Positions 8,826-16,970 of a DNA stretch of 35,898 nt are shown in pieces; position 1 is the first letter of the stretch; each line of letters starts with the position of its first letter. The notes below the pieces were generated by a model that was not told where the DNA came from, searched no databases, and was given only the letters and a program-made list of their open reading frames with translations. Source of the stretch: Candidatus Blautia stercorigallinarum (lineage in GTDB: Bacteria > Bacillota > Clostridia > Lachnospirales > Lachnospiraceae). The position numbers were made by a program, and so were the translations under genes. The DNA is taken from contig DXIQ01000023.1 of NCBI GenBank assembly GCA_019112785.1, forward strand, positions 1 to 35,898. The letters run 5' to 3'.

Positions 8826-8840
8826 AAAATGGTGTAGAAT
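8812..8840 (+). promoter_or_regulatory. Candidate promoter for scpAB
   Basis: TGGACT (8812-8817), a 17-base spacer and TAGAAT (8835-8840) straddle the stop codon of the DUF4129 gene. A GC-rich dyad (GATCCC...GGGATC, about 8869-8889) lies between this promoter and the scpA ribosome site. Confidence 0.45.
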
Positions 8841-8917
8841 GGCACGTATATGCGAAAAGATCCCTGCAGGGCGGGGATCCGGGAAACAGTACATGGACAG
8901 GGAAAAGGTAGGATAAT

Positions 8918-9670
8918 ATGGAAACAGGAATCCCGGTGAAGCTGGAGGTCTTTGAGGGCCCTCTGGATCTGCTTCTCCATCTGATCGAAAAAAACAAAGT
9001 GAATATTTATGATATACCCATTGCCCAGATCACAGACCAGTATATGGAATATATTCATCAGATGCAGCGGGAAGATCTGAACATTATGAGTGAATTTATG
9101 GTCATGGCAGCCACCCTGATCTCCATAAAGTGCCGGATGCTCCTGCCCAAGGAGGTCAATGAAGAAGGAGAGGAAGAGGATCCAAGAGAAGAACTGGTCC
9201 GCCAGCTTCTGGAATATAAGATGTATAAATATATGTCCTATGAACTCCGGGACCGTATGGCAGCAGCGGCAAAGAATGTATATAAAAAGCCCACGATCCC
9301 CGGGGAGGTCCTTTCCTACAAAGAACCGGTGGATGCGGCAGAACTGTTGGAGGGACTTACCCTGGCAAAGCTGAATGACATTTTCCAGAGTGTGATCCGC
9401 AGGCAGGAGGACAAGGTGGACCCCATCCGGAGCAAATTCGGTAAGATCGAAAAGGAAGAGGTCAGTATGCCGGACAAGATGGAGGAGGTGGAGGCTTATG
9501 CCAGGACCCACAAAAGCTTTGGTTTTCGGGACCTTCTTTCCAGACAGGCAAGCAAGGTCCAGGTGATCGTTACTTTTCTTTCCATTCTGGAGCTGATGAA
9601 AATGGGAAAGATCCATATCAGCCAGAAGGAAATTTTCGGAGAGATCTATATTGAAAGCTGTATGACATGA
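8918..9670 (+). CDS. scpA: Segregation and condensation protein A
   Basis: Kleisin subunit that bridges the SMC ATPase heads and works with ScpB in chromosome condensation and segregation. The N-terminal region carries the family signature (PVKLEVFEGPLDLLLHLI at residues 6-23, then the IYDIPIAQITDQY segment). An acidic middle region and a C-terminal winged-helix end (FLSILELMKMGKIHISQ) follow. Length 250 is typical. It starts at ATG 8918 with AGGTAGGA upstream. scpB follows after 13 bases, the usual pairing. Confidence 0.96.
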   Translation: METGIPVKLEVFEGPLDLLLHLIEKNKVNIYDIPIAQITDQYMEYIHQMQREDLNIMSEFMVMAATLISIKCRMLLPKEVNEEGEEEDPREELVRQLLEYKMYKYMSYELRDRMAAAAKNVYKKPTIPGEVLSYKEPVDAAELLEGLTLAKLNDIFQSVIRRQEDKVDPIRSKFGKIEKEEVSMPDKMEEVEAYARTHKSFGFRDLLSRQASKVQVIVTFLSILELMKMGKIHISQKEIFGEIYIESCMT

Positions 9671-9683
9671 AAGGATAGTAGAG

Positions 9684-10253
9684 ATGGAACTGAAGAGGAT
9701 GGAAGGGGCCATTGAGGCCATACTCTTTGCCATGGGCGAGGCGGTGCCGGTAAAAGATATCGCAAAGACCATCGGCCATGACACAGAGACTACCAGAAAG
9801 ATCATTCGGAATATGATGCTGAAATATCAGACAGAAGACCGGGGGATCAAGATCATTGAGCTGGAGGAATCTTTCCAGATGTGTACCAAAGAGGAATATT
9901 ACGATTATCTGGTTGCTATGGCACTGCAGCCAAAGAAAGCGGTCCTTTCCGATGTTATGCTGGAAACCCTGTCGATCATTGCCTATAAACAGCCGGTGAC
10001 CAAGCTGGAGATTGAAAAGATCCGGGGAGTCAAAAGCGACCATGCGGTAAATAAGCTTATCGAGTACGGACTGGTGCGGGAAGTAGGGCGGCTGGATGCT
10101 CCTGGAAGACCTATTTTATTTGGAACTACTGAAGAGTTTTTAAGAAACTTCGGCGTTCAGGGGCTGGACGACCTGCCGGAGATCGACCCGGTACAGATGG
10201 AAGATTTTAAGGCGGAAGCAGAGGAAGAGATCCAGCTTCAGCTTGACGTATAA
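9684..10253 (+). CDS. scpB: Segregation and condensation protein B
   Basis: Partner of ScpA and SMC. It is a 189-residue protein with two winged-helix domains. The first begins MEGAIEAILFAMGEAVPVKDIA, and the second contains the conserved ETLSIIAYKQPVTKLEIEKIRG (about 96-117) and GRPILFGTTEEFL (about 136-148). The acidic C-terminus is normal. Start ATG 9684 has AAAGGAT upstream. A terminator begins at its stop codon, so scpA-scpB forms a compact two-gene unit. Confidence 0.96.
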   Translation: MELKRMEGAIEAILFAMGEAVPVKDIAKTIGHDTETTRKIIRNMMLKYQTEDRGIKIIELEESFQMCTKEEYYDYLVAMALQPKKAVLSDVMLETLSIIAYKQPVTKLEIEKIRGVKSDHAVNKLIEYGLVREVGRLDAPGRPILFGTTEEFLRNFGVQGLDDLPEIDPVQMEDFKAEAEEEIQLQLDV

Positions 10254-10299
10254 AAGGATACTGCAGACAGGCAGAGAACTGTTTGTGGTATCTTTTTTT
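10252..10299 (+). terminator. Rho-independent terminator of scpAB
   Basis: Starting in the scpB stop codon, AAAAGGATAC (10252-10261) pairs with GTATCTTTTT (10288-10297). Inside it, CAGACAG (10264-10270) pairs with CTGTTTG (10279-10285) with one G-U wobble. Seven T residues (10293-10299) complete a canonical terminator. Confidence 0.8.
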
Positions 10300-10369
10300 G
10301 TGCCTGTTCATACCTTACTAAATAAGGGGGTTAAGGTTTGCCCTATGTCAGGTGAGAGGAGTGACAGGG

Positions 10370-11608
10370 ATGAAAAAAACAGCGAGATCGTGGATCATGG
10401 GGATCCTGGTCTGTCTGGAAATCTTTTGGTTTCCCATCCAGGTCCGGGCAGAGGGGGAGGTTCGGGAACCGGACAGCCTCTATGCCCTGTCTGCCGTGCT
10501 GATGGATGGAGATTCCGGGAGAGTTCTTTTTGAGAAAAATGGAGAGGAACAGCGGCCCATGGCCAGCACTACAAAGATCATGACCTGTATCCTGGTCCTG
10601 GAATCCGGCAGGCAGGAGGAAACTGCCCGGACTTCTGCCTACGCTGCTTCTATGCCGGAGGTCCATATGGGAGCGGGAGAGGGAGAAAGTTATAAGGTCC
10701 GGGATCTGCTCTACGGACTGATGCTGGAAAGCTACAATGATGCGGCGGTGATCCTGGCAGAACATATCGGAGGCAGCACCCAGGCCTTTGCTGAAATGAT
10801 GAATGAAAAAGCCAGGGAGATCGGCTGTGAAAGTACATGGTTTATTACCCCGAACGGACTGGACGCCCAGGAAGAAACCCAGGAAGGGGTGAAGGTCCAT
10901 TCGACTACTGCGGAAGATCTGGCAAGGATCCTCAGGTATTGTATCCAGGACTCTCCTGCCAGGGAAGAATTCCTGGAGATCACCCGGACCCCTTCTTATA
11001 CCTTTACAGATACTGCCGGAAACAAAACGATTTCCTGTACCAACCATAACGCTTTCCTCAGCATGATGGAAGGGGCTCTTACGGGAAAAACCGGATTTAC
11101 CGCTGCCGCAGGATACTGTTATGTAGGAGCGCTTCAAAGAGACGGGAAGACCCTTATCGTAGCGCTCCTTGGCTGCGGCTGGCCGAATAACAAAAACTAT
11201 AAATGGTCTGATACCAGAAAGCTGATGGAATACGGGCTTGAAAATTATACCTGGAAAAGCTTTGCCCAGGCAGAAATTCCTGAAATCCCTCAGTCTCTGC
11301 CGGTTGAAAACGGCCAGACACAGATGCTGGGTGTAACAGCCCGGGCGGCGCTGTCTCTGGAGGATATTTCACAGGAGGAGGGTATGCTCCTGCGCAGCGA
11401 TGAAAAACTGGAAGTGGTTCCCCGGATAAAGGAAAAACTGGAAGCGCCGGTACAAGAGGGCGAAAAGGCGGGAGAAATCCTGTATCAGGTTCATGGCGAG
11501 ACCTGGAAGACCAGAGCGGTTTATTTTGCTGAGACGGTGGAGAAGATCGATTTTCCCTGGTGCCTGGAGGAGACATTAAAGAGGCTGGCGTTTGCGCCCC
11601 AGCCGTGA
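10370..11608 (+). CDS. Serine-type D-alanyl-D-alanine carboxypeptidase, second copy
   Basis: Second S11-family penicillin-binding protein in the window. The signal peptide spans residues 1-27 (ends IQVRA-EG). The catalytic motifs are S66-T-T-K69, S121-Y-N123 and K240-T-G242. The Tyr in SYN differs from the SGN of the first copy and is common in DacF-like enzymes. A C-terminal domain of about 120 residues follows. The ATG at 10370 is preferred over an in-frame GTG at 10352 because GAGAGGAG (10354-10361) is ideally spaced for it and the signal peptide then starts MKKTARSW. The scpAB-dac order recurs in Clostridia, where the gene is often called dacF or dacB. Confidence 0.92.
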   Translation: MKKTARSWIMGILVCLEIFWFPIQVRAEGEVREPDSLYALSAVLMDGDSGRVLFEKNGEEQRPMASTTKIMTCILVLESGRQEETARTSAYAASMPEVHMGAGEGESYKVRDLLYGLMLESYNDAAVILAEHIGGSTQAFAEMMNEKAREIGCESTWFITPNGLDAQEETQEGVKVHSTTAEDLARILRYCIQDSPAREEFLEITRTPSYTFTDTAGNKTISCTNHNAFLSMMEGALTGKTGFTAAAGYCYVGALQRDGKTLIVALLGCGWPNNKNYKWSDTRKLMEYGLENYTWKSFAQAEIPEIPQSLPVENGQTQMLGVTARAALSLEDISQEEGMLLRSDEKLEVVPRIKEKLEAPVQEGEKAGEILYQVHGETWKTRAVYFAETVEKIDFPWCLEETLKRLAFAPQP

Positions 11609-11648
11609 TAAAATGACAGTAAATACAAGAAACGGGAGGAATAGACTT

Positions 11649-12167
11649 ATGAATGCAGCAATGGAAAATATTCTTACAAGAAGAAGTGTAAGGTCCTTTG
11701 AGGAAAAAGAAATTCCCAGAGAAGAACTGGAGCAGATCGCAAAAGCGGCGATCTACGCTCCAAGCGGACAGAATAAACAGACCTGGAAGATTACCGTGGT
11801 CACAGACCGGGATAAGATCCAGACTCTGGCGAAAGCCGTAGGAAAAGCGCTGGGAAGAGAAGGCTATGATATGTACAGCCCCCAGGTCCTGGTGATCCCA
11901 TCTAATGACAGAAATAACCATCATTCTCAGGATGACAATGCCTGCGCTATGGAAAATATTATGCTGGCGGCTCATTCCTTTGGAATTGGTTCTGTATGGA
12001 TCAATCAGGTACGGGATGTCTGTGATACACCGGAGGTACGGAGCATTCTGGGAGAGTGGGAGATACCGGACAGCCATGTGATCTTCGGGATTGCCGCTTT
12101 AGGATATGCAAAGGGTCCTGTGAACCAGAATCCGGAAAAAACAGGTCCTGTACATTTTGTAGACTGA
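11649..12167 (+). CDS. Nitroreductase family FMN oxidoreductase
   Basis: FMN-dependent NAD(P)H oxidoreductase of the nitroreductase superfamily, 172 residues, a compact member. FMN-phosphate contacts are expected from RRSVRSF (residues 11-17); the APSGQNKQTW segment (about 36-45) and GIGSVWINQ (about 113-121) complete the pattern. The ATG at 11649 is chosen because GGGAGGA (11634-11640) is spaced 8 bases before it; a longer TTG-initiated reading would run into the previous gene. Physiological substrate is unknown. It lies 4 bases before the arginase-fold gene and may be co-transcribed with it. Confidence 0.88.
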   Translation: MNAAMENILTRRSVRSFEEKEIPREELEQIAKAAIYAPSGQNKQTWKITVVTDRDKIQTLAKAVGKALGREGYDMYSPQVLVIPSNDRNNHHSQDDNACAMENIMLAAHSFGIGSVWINQVRDVCDTPEVRSILGEWEIPDSHVIFGIAALGYAKGPVNQNPEKTGPVHFVD

Positions 12168-12171
12168 GGGC

Positions 12172-12954
12172 ATGGAAGAAATGAAACCGATCATCATGAA
12201 CTTTTCCGGGATTTACCGGGAAGAAGATTTTTTAGAGGACCAGGAAGCTTTGTGGCTGGATTTTCAGGAACTCCAGGGAGTGAACTGCTATTGTACCCCG
12301 GAAGCGGAGAAAGAGATCAAGGAAAGGATCTGTGATCTTCCTGTTCAGGGAATTCATTTCCTGGATTCGGGAAATTATCACTATCTGTCCAAATTCTGGC
12401 TGGAAAAGATCCGGGAGCCTTTTTCCCTTCTGGTTTTTGACAATCATACAGATATGCAGGAGGCAGCCTTCTTCGGGCTGCTTTCCTGCGGAAGCTGGGC
12501 CGGGGAGGTGCTGGATACTCATGAGTTCCTTTCCCATATCTGTGTGGCAGGCCCCGGTTTAAAAGATTTTCAGGAATATAAAGGGCAGGCCGGGACAAAG
12601 CTGACCAGGCTCTGCCGGGAAGATCTGCCGGACAGAGGTGAGGAGATCCTTCGGAAGTTCCTGGATACAGATCCGGATCTGCCTCTGTATATTTCTATAG
12701 ACAAAGATGTATTAAGAAAAGAAGACGCCAGGACCAACTGGGATCAGGGAGAGCTGGCTCTGGAACAGCTTTTGAAATGGCTGGAGCTGGTATTTGAGAA
12801 AAGAAAGGTTATAGGCGCCGATATCTGCGGAGAAAATCCTCCGGATACAGCCAGGCCTTTATCCGGAGAAGACCTGGAGATCAACAGTCGGACCAACAGA
12901 GAACTGCTTCTTTTTTTAAAAAAACATATAAAATCTCAGGTTATACTTGACTAA
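12172..12954 (+). CDS. Arginase/agmatinase (ureohydrolase) fold protein
   Basis: The 260-residue protein retains the six metal-ligand positions of the ureohydrolase fold: H70 (in SGNYHY), D90-x-H92-x-D94 (DNHTD) and D177-x-D179 (SIDKDVL). A late GADICGENP motif (E221) is also present. The surroundings of H70 (NYHY in place of the usual GGDH) and of the second aspartate pair differ from classical arginases and agmatinases, so the substrate is open: guanidino compounds are likely but not shown. Start may be ATG 12172 or ATG 12181; GAGGG at 12166-12170 fits the second slightly better. The strong promoter of the next operon begins inside its last codons. Confidence 0.75.
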   Translation: MEEMKPIIMNFSGIYREEDFLEDQEALWLDFQELQGVNCYCTPEAEKEIKERICDLPVQGIHFLDSGNYHYLSKFWLEKIREPFSLLVFDNHTDMQEAAFFGLLSCGSWAGEVLDTHEFLSHICVAGPGLKDFQEYKGQAGTKLTRLCREDLPDRGEEILRKFLDTDPDLPLYISIDKDVLRKEDARTNWDQGELALEQLLKWLELVFEKRKVIGADICGENPPDTARPLSGEDLEINSRTNRELLLFLKKHIKSQVILD

Positions 12955-12976
12955 TTTAATCCAGATTAGTTATAAT
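12947..12976 (+). promoter_or_regulatory. Promoter of the cooS operon with dyad operator candidate
   Basis: TTGACT (12947-12952), an 18-base spacer and a perfect TATAAT (12971-12976) precede cooS. The spacer is flanked by a dyad, ACTAAT (12950-12955) and ATTAGT (12965-12970), with centre-to-centre spacing of 15 bases. A regulator bound there would block RNA polymerase. The promoter overlaps the 3' end of the preceding gene. Confidence 0.8.
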
Positions 12977-13012
12977 TTTAACATACATTTTTTTACATAG
13001 GAGGAACAAAAA

Positions 13013-14896
13013 ATGAACCAGTGTTATGGATGCAATACCTGTGCCAGCGCGGACAAGCCTTTAGAGGAATTTATCCGCAGCCTTCCCATGGAAACTTCCC
13101 ACCACAGAGTAGAAGGACAGAGCACCAAGTGCGGCTTCGGTCTTCAGGGCGTATGCTGCCGTCTCTGTGCCAATGGTCCCTGCCGGATCACACCGAAAGC
13201 GCCAAGAGGGATCTGCGGGGCTACAGCAGACGTTATCGTTGCCAGAAACTTTCTGCGGGCAGTTGCCAGCGGTTCCGGCTGCTATATCCACATTGTGGAG
13301 AACACAGCCCTGAATGTAAAGAAAACCGCTGAGATCAAAGGAGAGATCAAGGGAGAAAAATCTCTGGCAAAACTGGCGGAGATCTTCGGCGTACAGGGAA
13401 CAGACAAATGGGATACTGCAAAGCAGGTAGCTCAGATGGTCCTGGACGATCTGTACAAACCGGAATATGAAAAAATGGAACTGGTAGAAAAAATGGCTTA
13501 CGGTCCAAGATTTAAAAGATGGCAGGAGCTGAACATCCTTCCGGGAGGAGCTAAAAGTGAAGTATTCCACGGTGTTGTGAAATGTTCCACAAACCTGAAC
13601 TCCGATCCTGTAGATATGTATACAGACTGTCTGAAACTGGGTATTTCCACAGGTATTTACGGACTGACACTGACAAACCTGTTAAATGACGTCCTTTTAG
13701 GAGAACCGGAACTTCGTATGGCGCCGGTAGGCCTTCGGGTTATCGACCCGGATTATATCAACATTATGATCACCGGACATCAGCATACGATTTTTGTAGA
13801 CCTTCAGGAAAGACTGACTTCCAAAGAGGCAGTAGCGAAAGCCCAGGCTGCAGGAGCCAAAGGCTTTAAGCTGGTAGGATGTACCTGCGTAGGACAGGAT
13901 CTTCAGCTTCGCGGTGCTCACTATACAGAGGTATTTGACGGCCATGCCGGAAATAACTACACCAGTGAGGCTGTCCTTGCCACAGGCGGTATTGACGCAG
14001 TGCTTTCTGAGTTTAACTGTACTCTTCCGGGTATCGAGCCAATCTGCGATGAGCTGATGATCAAACAGATCTGTCTGGATGACGTAGCTAAGAAAGCCAA
14101 TGCAGAACTGAAGCCCTTTAAGTTCGAAGAGAGAGAAAAACAGAGCGAAGAGATCATTGATGAGATCGTAGAGGCTTACAAGGCAAGAAGAGGGAAAGTG
14201 ACCATGAACCTTCTGCCGGAGCATGGAAATGACCATACTCTTACCGGTGTATCTGAAGGTTCCTTAAAAGAGTTCCTGGGCGGAAACTGGAAACCTCTTA
14301 TCGACCTGATCGTATCCGGAGACATCAAAGGTGTTGCCGGGGTGGTAGGATGTTCCAATCTGACAGCAGGAGGCCATGACGTGCTGACTGTAGACCTGGT
14401 GAAAGAACTGATCTCCAGAGACATTATCGTTCTCACAGCAGGATGTTCTTCAGGCGGGATCGAGAACTGCGGCCTGATGACACCGGAAGCTGCAAAACTG
14501 GCAGGACCAAAACTCCGTGCAGTCTGCGAAAAACTGAATATTCCTCCGGTACTGAACTTCGGCCCATGTCTGGCCATCGGACGTCTGGAGATCGTTGCCA
14601 CAGAGCTGGCAGAAGCTCTGGGAATTGATATCCCACAGCTTCCTCTGGTGCTTTCCGCTGCTCAGTGGCTGGAAGAACAGGCTCTGGCAGACGGCTGCTT
14701 CGGCCTTGCCCTGGGACTGCCTCTCCATTTAGGACTGCCTCCATTTGTTACAGGAAGCGATCTGGCAGTGAAACTTCTCACTGAGGATATGAAGAATCTT
14801 ACCGGCGGCCAGGTGATCATCAATCCTGACGCAAAGGCAAGCGCGGATATCCTGGAAAAGATCATTGAGGAAAAACGTGCAGGTTTAAATATTTAA
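13013..14896 (+). CDS. cooS: Anaerobic carbon-monoxide dehydrogenase catalytic subunit, divergent
   Basis: Homologue of the homodimeric Ni-Fe CO dehydrogenase CooS (627 aa, normal length), made from AGGAGG at 13000-13005. Cysteines for the D-cluster (C40, C48) and B-cluster (C49, C52, C57, C68) are present. So are the C-cluster ligands H256, C292, C336, C447, C478 and C519, equivalent in order and spacing to H261, C295, C333, C446, C476 and C526 of Carboxydothermus CODH-II. Yet the residue matching its catalytic His93 is Tyr91, the His ladder after it is missing, and the residue matching Lys563 is Gln556 (motif WLEEQAL). An additional CysX2CysX2Cys (C4, C7, C10) opens the protein. It is co-transcribed with a ferredoxin-type protein and a flavoprotein. 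CO oxidation is therefore not assured; alignment is by eye from memory. Confidence 0.9.
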   Translation: MNQCYGCNTCASADKPLEEFIRSLPMETSHHRVEGQSTKCGFGLQGVCCRLCANGPCRITPKAPRGICGATADVIVARNFLRAVASGSGCYIHIVENTALNVKKTAEIKGEIKGEKSLAKLAEIFGVQGTDKWDTAKQVAQMVLDDLYKPEYEKMELVEKMAYGPRFKRWQELNILPGGAKSEVFHGVVKCSTNLNSDPVDMYTDCLKLGISTGIYGLTLTNLLNDVLLGEPELRMAPVGLRVIDPDYINIMITGHQHTIFVDLQERLTSKEAVAKAQAAGAKGFKLVGCTCVGQDLQLRGAHYTEVFDGHAGNNYTSEAVLATGGIDAVLSEFNCTLPGIEPICDELMIKQICLDDVAKKANAELKPFKFEEREKQSEEIIDEIVEAYKARRGKVTMNLLPEHGNDHTLTGVSEGSLKEFLGGNWKPLIDLIVSGDIKGVAGVVGCSNLTAGGHDVLTVDLVKELISRDIIVLTAGCSSGGIENCGLMTPEAAKLAGPKLRAVCEKLNIPPVLNFGPCLAIGRLEIVATELAEALGIDIPQLPLVLSAAQWLEEQALADGCFGLALGLPLHLGLPPFVTGSDLAVKLLTEDMKNLTGGQVIINPDAKASADILEKIIEEKRAGLNI

Positions 14897-14912
14897 GAGA
14901 CAGGAGCCCAAG

Positions 14913-15359
14913 ATGAAAAGAATAATGATAGACGCCTCAAAATGCGACGGCTGCAAAAGCTGTTCCGTGGCATGTATGCAGGCCCACAGAAAAGATGAAG
15001 GCGATGTCTACACCCTGGACCTTACGGATATCGCCAATGAGACCAGGAATTTTATTTACAAAAATCCTGATGGAAGCTACACTCCCATATTCTGCCGCCA
15101 CTGCGACCAGCCGGAATGTGTGATATCCTGTATGAGCGGGGCCCTTTCCAAAGATCCGGAAACCGGCCATGTCCAGTATGATGAAAAGAAATGCGGTTCC
15201 TGCTTTATGTGTGTGATGAACTGCCCTTATGGCGTACTGAAGCCTGACGACAGCACCCGCAGTAAAGTGATCAAATGCGATTTCTGTATCGGTAAAGGCG
15301 AAGATCCCAGCTGCGTAAAGGCATGTCCAAAACAGGCTATCTGGGTAGAGGAGGTGTAG
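14913..15359 (+). CDS. cooF: CooF-like four-cluster ferredoxin
   Basis: A 148-residue iron-sulfur electron carrier with 16 cysteines in four groups: C11/C14/C17/C21, C61/C64/C69/C73, C94/C97/C100/C104 and C122/C125/C134/C138. This is the arrangement of CooF/HycB/DmsB-type proteins binding four [4Fe-4S] clusters. No signal peptide, so cytoplasmic. It lies 16 bases after cooS and 2 bases before the flavoprotein, matching the known cooS-cooF-flavin oxidoreductase clusters of clostridia. Predicted role: carry electrons between the CODH-like enzyme and the flavoprotein. Confidence 0.92.
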   Translation: MKRIMIDASKCDGCKSCSVACMQAHRKDEGDVYTLDLTDIANETRNFIYKNPDGSYTPIFCRHCDQPECVISCMSGALSKDPETGHVQYDEKKCGSCFMCVMNCPYGVLKPDDSTRSKVIKCDFCIGKGEDPSCVKACPKQAIWVEEV

Positions 15360-15361
15360 AG

Positions 15362-16600
15362 ATGGAATATGTGATCTTAGGAGCAGGAGCTGCAGGTATT
15401 ACTGCGGCAAAGACTATCCGGAAAGCTGACAGGGAAGGAAAGATTACGGTGATCTCTACAGACACTCAGGTACACTCCAGATGTATGCTGCATAAATATC
15501 TGAGCCATGAAAGAGATGCAGCAGGAATCAGCTTTATCGATCCGGACTTTTTTGGGAAAAACCAGATCACCTGGCTTCCGGGAAAAACAGTAAGCCGTCT
15601 GGATACTCAGGGAAAGAAGGTTTATACAGACCAGGGAGATGAGATGAGCTATGACCGGCTTCTCATCGCTACTGGGGCTGAAAGCTTTATCCCTCCGGTA
15701 GGCAATTTAAGAGAAGCAGAAAATGTTTTCGGCCTCCGTCATTTAAGAGACGCCCAGGCTATTGATGAGCTGGCAAAAGATGCGGAGAATATTGTGATCA
15801 TCGGTTCCGGTCTGGTAGGTCTGGACGCTGCCTATGGCCTGATGGAAACCGGAAAGAAAGTATCTATCGTAGAGATGGCAGACCAGATCCTGCCGGTACA
15901 GCTTGACAAGACGGCGGCTTTTGAATACCAGAAGCAGTTTGAAAAAGCAGGAGCTGTTTTCTATCTGGGAAGAAAAGCTGCAGATACGGTTATGGGAGAG
16001 GATAAGATCATCCGGGAGATTATTCTGGATAATGGCGAAAAACTGCCCTGTGACCTGATCATTGTGGCTGCCGGAGTCCGTTCTGCTGTGGCAGGTATGG
16101 AAGGGGAAGGAATCGTCATTGACCGGGGGATCAAGGTGGACGATTATCTCCAGACAGGAGCGGAAGGTGTATATGCAGCAGGAGACGTTACCGGACTTTC
16201 CGGTATCTGGCCAAACGCTCAGAAACAGGGAGAGACTGCGGCTTTGAATATGTGCGGCTCCCATGTGGAATATACAGACCGCTATGCCATAAAGAATACC
16301 ATTAATTTCTTTGGCATGGTTTCCATGTGCGTAGGTGTGATCCTTCCCCAGGAAGGCGATGTAGTCATTGCCAGGGAGGATTCCAGAAACTATAAGCGTG
16401 TAGTCCTCCGGGACGGAAAGGCAGTCGGTGTCCTTCTCCAGGGAGATATTTCCCACGGCGGAATCTGGCAGTATCTGATCAAGAACCAGATTGACCTGGC
16501 CGGGATCAAAAAGGATATTTTTGACCTGAACTTCGGAGATTTCTACGGTATCAAGGATAATGGAGAATATCAGTGGAGAATGAAGGCCATAAGCAGGTAA
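15362..16600 (+). CDS. FAD/NAD(P)-dependent oxidoreductase of the cooS cluster
   Basis: Pyridine nucleotide-disulfide oxidoreductase family protein, 412 residues, similar in layout to NADH:rubredoxin/ferredoxin reductases. The FAD-binding GxGxxG is at residues 7-12 (GAGAAG), a second nucleotide-binding GSGLVG is at 148-153, and the FAD-closing motif AAGDV has D275. No redox-active CxxC pair is seen in the NAD domain. ATG 15362 is chosen over an upstream alternative since AGAGGAGGTG (15347-15356) sits directly before it. In clostridial CODH operons this gene is thought to pass electrons from CooF to NAD(P)+; that role is by analogy. Confidence 0.9.
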   Translation: MEYVILGAGAAGITAAKTIRKADREGKITVISTDTQVHSRCMLHKYLSHERDAAGISFIDPDFFGKNQITWLPGKTVSRLDTQGKKVYTDQGDEMSYDRLLIATGAESFIPPVGNLREAENVFGLRHLRDAQAIDELAKDAENIVIIGSGLVGLDAAYGLMETGKKVSIVEMADQILPVQLDKTAAFEYQKQFEKAGAVFYLGRKAADTVMGEDKIIREIILDNGEKLPCDLIIVAAGVRSAVAGMEGEGIVIDRGIKVDDYLQTGAEGVYAAGDVTGLSGIWPNAQKQGETAALNMCGSHVEYTDRYAIKNTINFFGMVSMCVGVILPQEGDVVIAREDSRNYKRVVLRDGKAVGVLLQGDISHGGIWQYLIKNQIDLAGIKKDIFDLNFGDFYGIKDNGEYQWRMKAISR

Positions 16601-16637
16601 GCTGATCACTGCGTCGTTGCAAGTTGTTAAAGTACCC

Positions 16638-16667
16638 TTGACAAAGCCGGGAAGATTTCTGTATACT
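16638..16667 (+). promoter_or_regulatory. Promoter of the tyrS T-box transcript
   Basis: A perfect TTGACA (16638-16643), an 18-base spacer and TATACT (16662-16667) precede the T-box leader. Transcription would start near 16674. Confidence 0.8.
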
Positions 16668-16674
16668 GGTTTCC

Positions 16675-16960
16675 GTAAATGAGAAAAGCGAAGAAGGGAA
16701 CAAGTAGTATGCAGAGAGACCTACAGAAAGGAGCCGGCAGATGAGAGGCCCGGGAGAACTGCAGTACGAATACATCCCGGAGCTTCACACCGAAAAGTAA
16801 TGAGTAGGCTGTGACGTTTTGGTGTACGTTACAACACTTTGAGTATCGCGTAAGCTGTACTTGCAGAGGCAGGCAGTGTGAGCTGTCTGTGAATAAAGGT
16901 GGTAACACGGGAATATATAAGCTCTCGTCCTTTTGTAACAGGAAGGACGGGGGCTTTTTA
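16675..16960 (+). promoter_or_regulatory. T-box leader, tRNA-Tyr responsive
   Basis: The T-box sequence AAAGGTGGTAACACGG (about 16895-16910) is followed by a terminator: GCTCTCGTCCTT (16921-16932) with AAGGACGGGGGC (16943-16954) and a T run. The specifier is probably TAC at 16771-16773 in the context GAA-TAC-A; the Trp T-box in this window has the parallel GAA-TGG-A. Uncharged tRNA-Tyr would stabilise the antiterminator and permit tyrS transcription. Stem I elements lie at about 16685-16830. Confidence 0.92.
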
Positions 16961-16970
16961 TCATTGCGGG

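Noticed and set aside
8729..9805. Minus-strand open frame of 358 codons across scpA
   Set aside because: Mirrors the conserved scpA coding sequence and has no recognisable protein features.
10243..10533. 96-codon open frame between scpB and the second carboxypeptidase
   Set aside because: It starts inside the scpB end, runs through the terminator and overlaps the signal peptide region of the real gene in another frame.
1860..11608. Two S11 carboxypeptidase genes as a recent duplication
   Set aside because: The two proteins differ widely in sequence and motif details (SGN versus SYN), so they are old paralogues with nothing unusual about them.
11592..11648. TTG-initiated extension of the nitroreductase overlapping the carboxypeptidase gene
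   Set aside because: GGGAGGA sits 8 bases before ATG 11649 and the family begins there.
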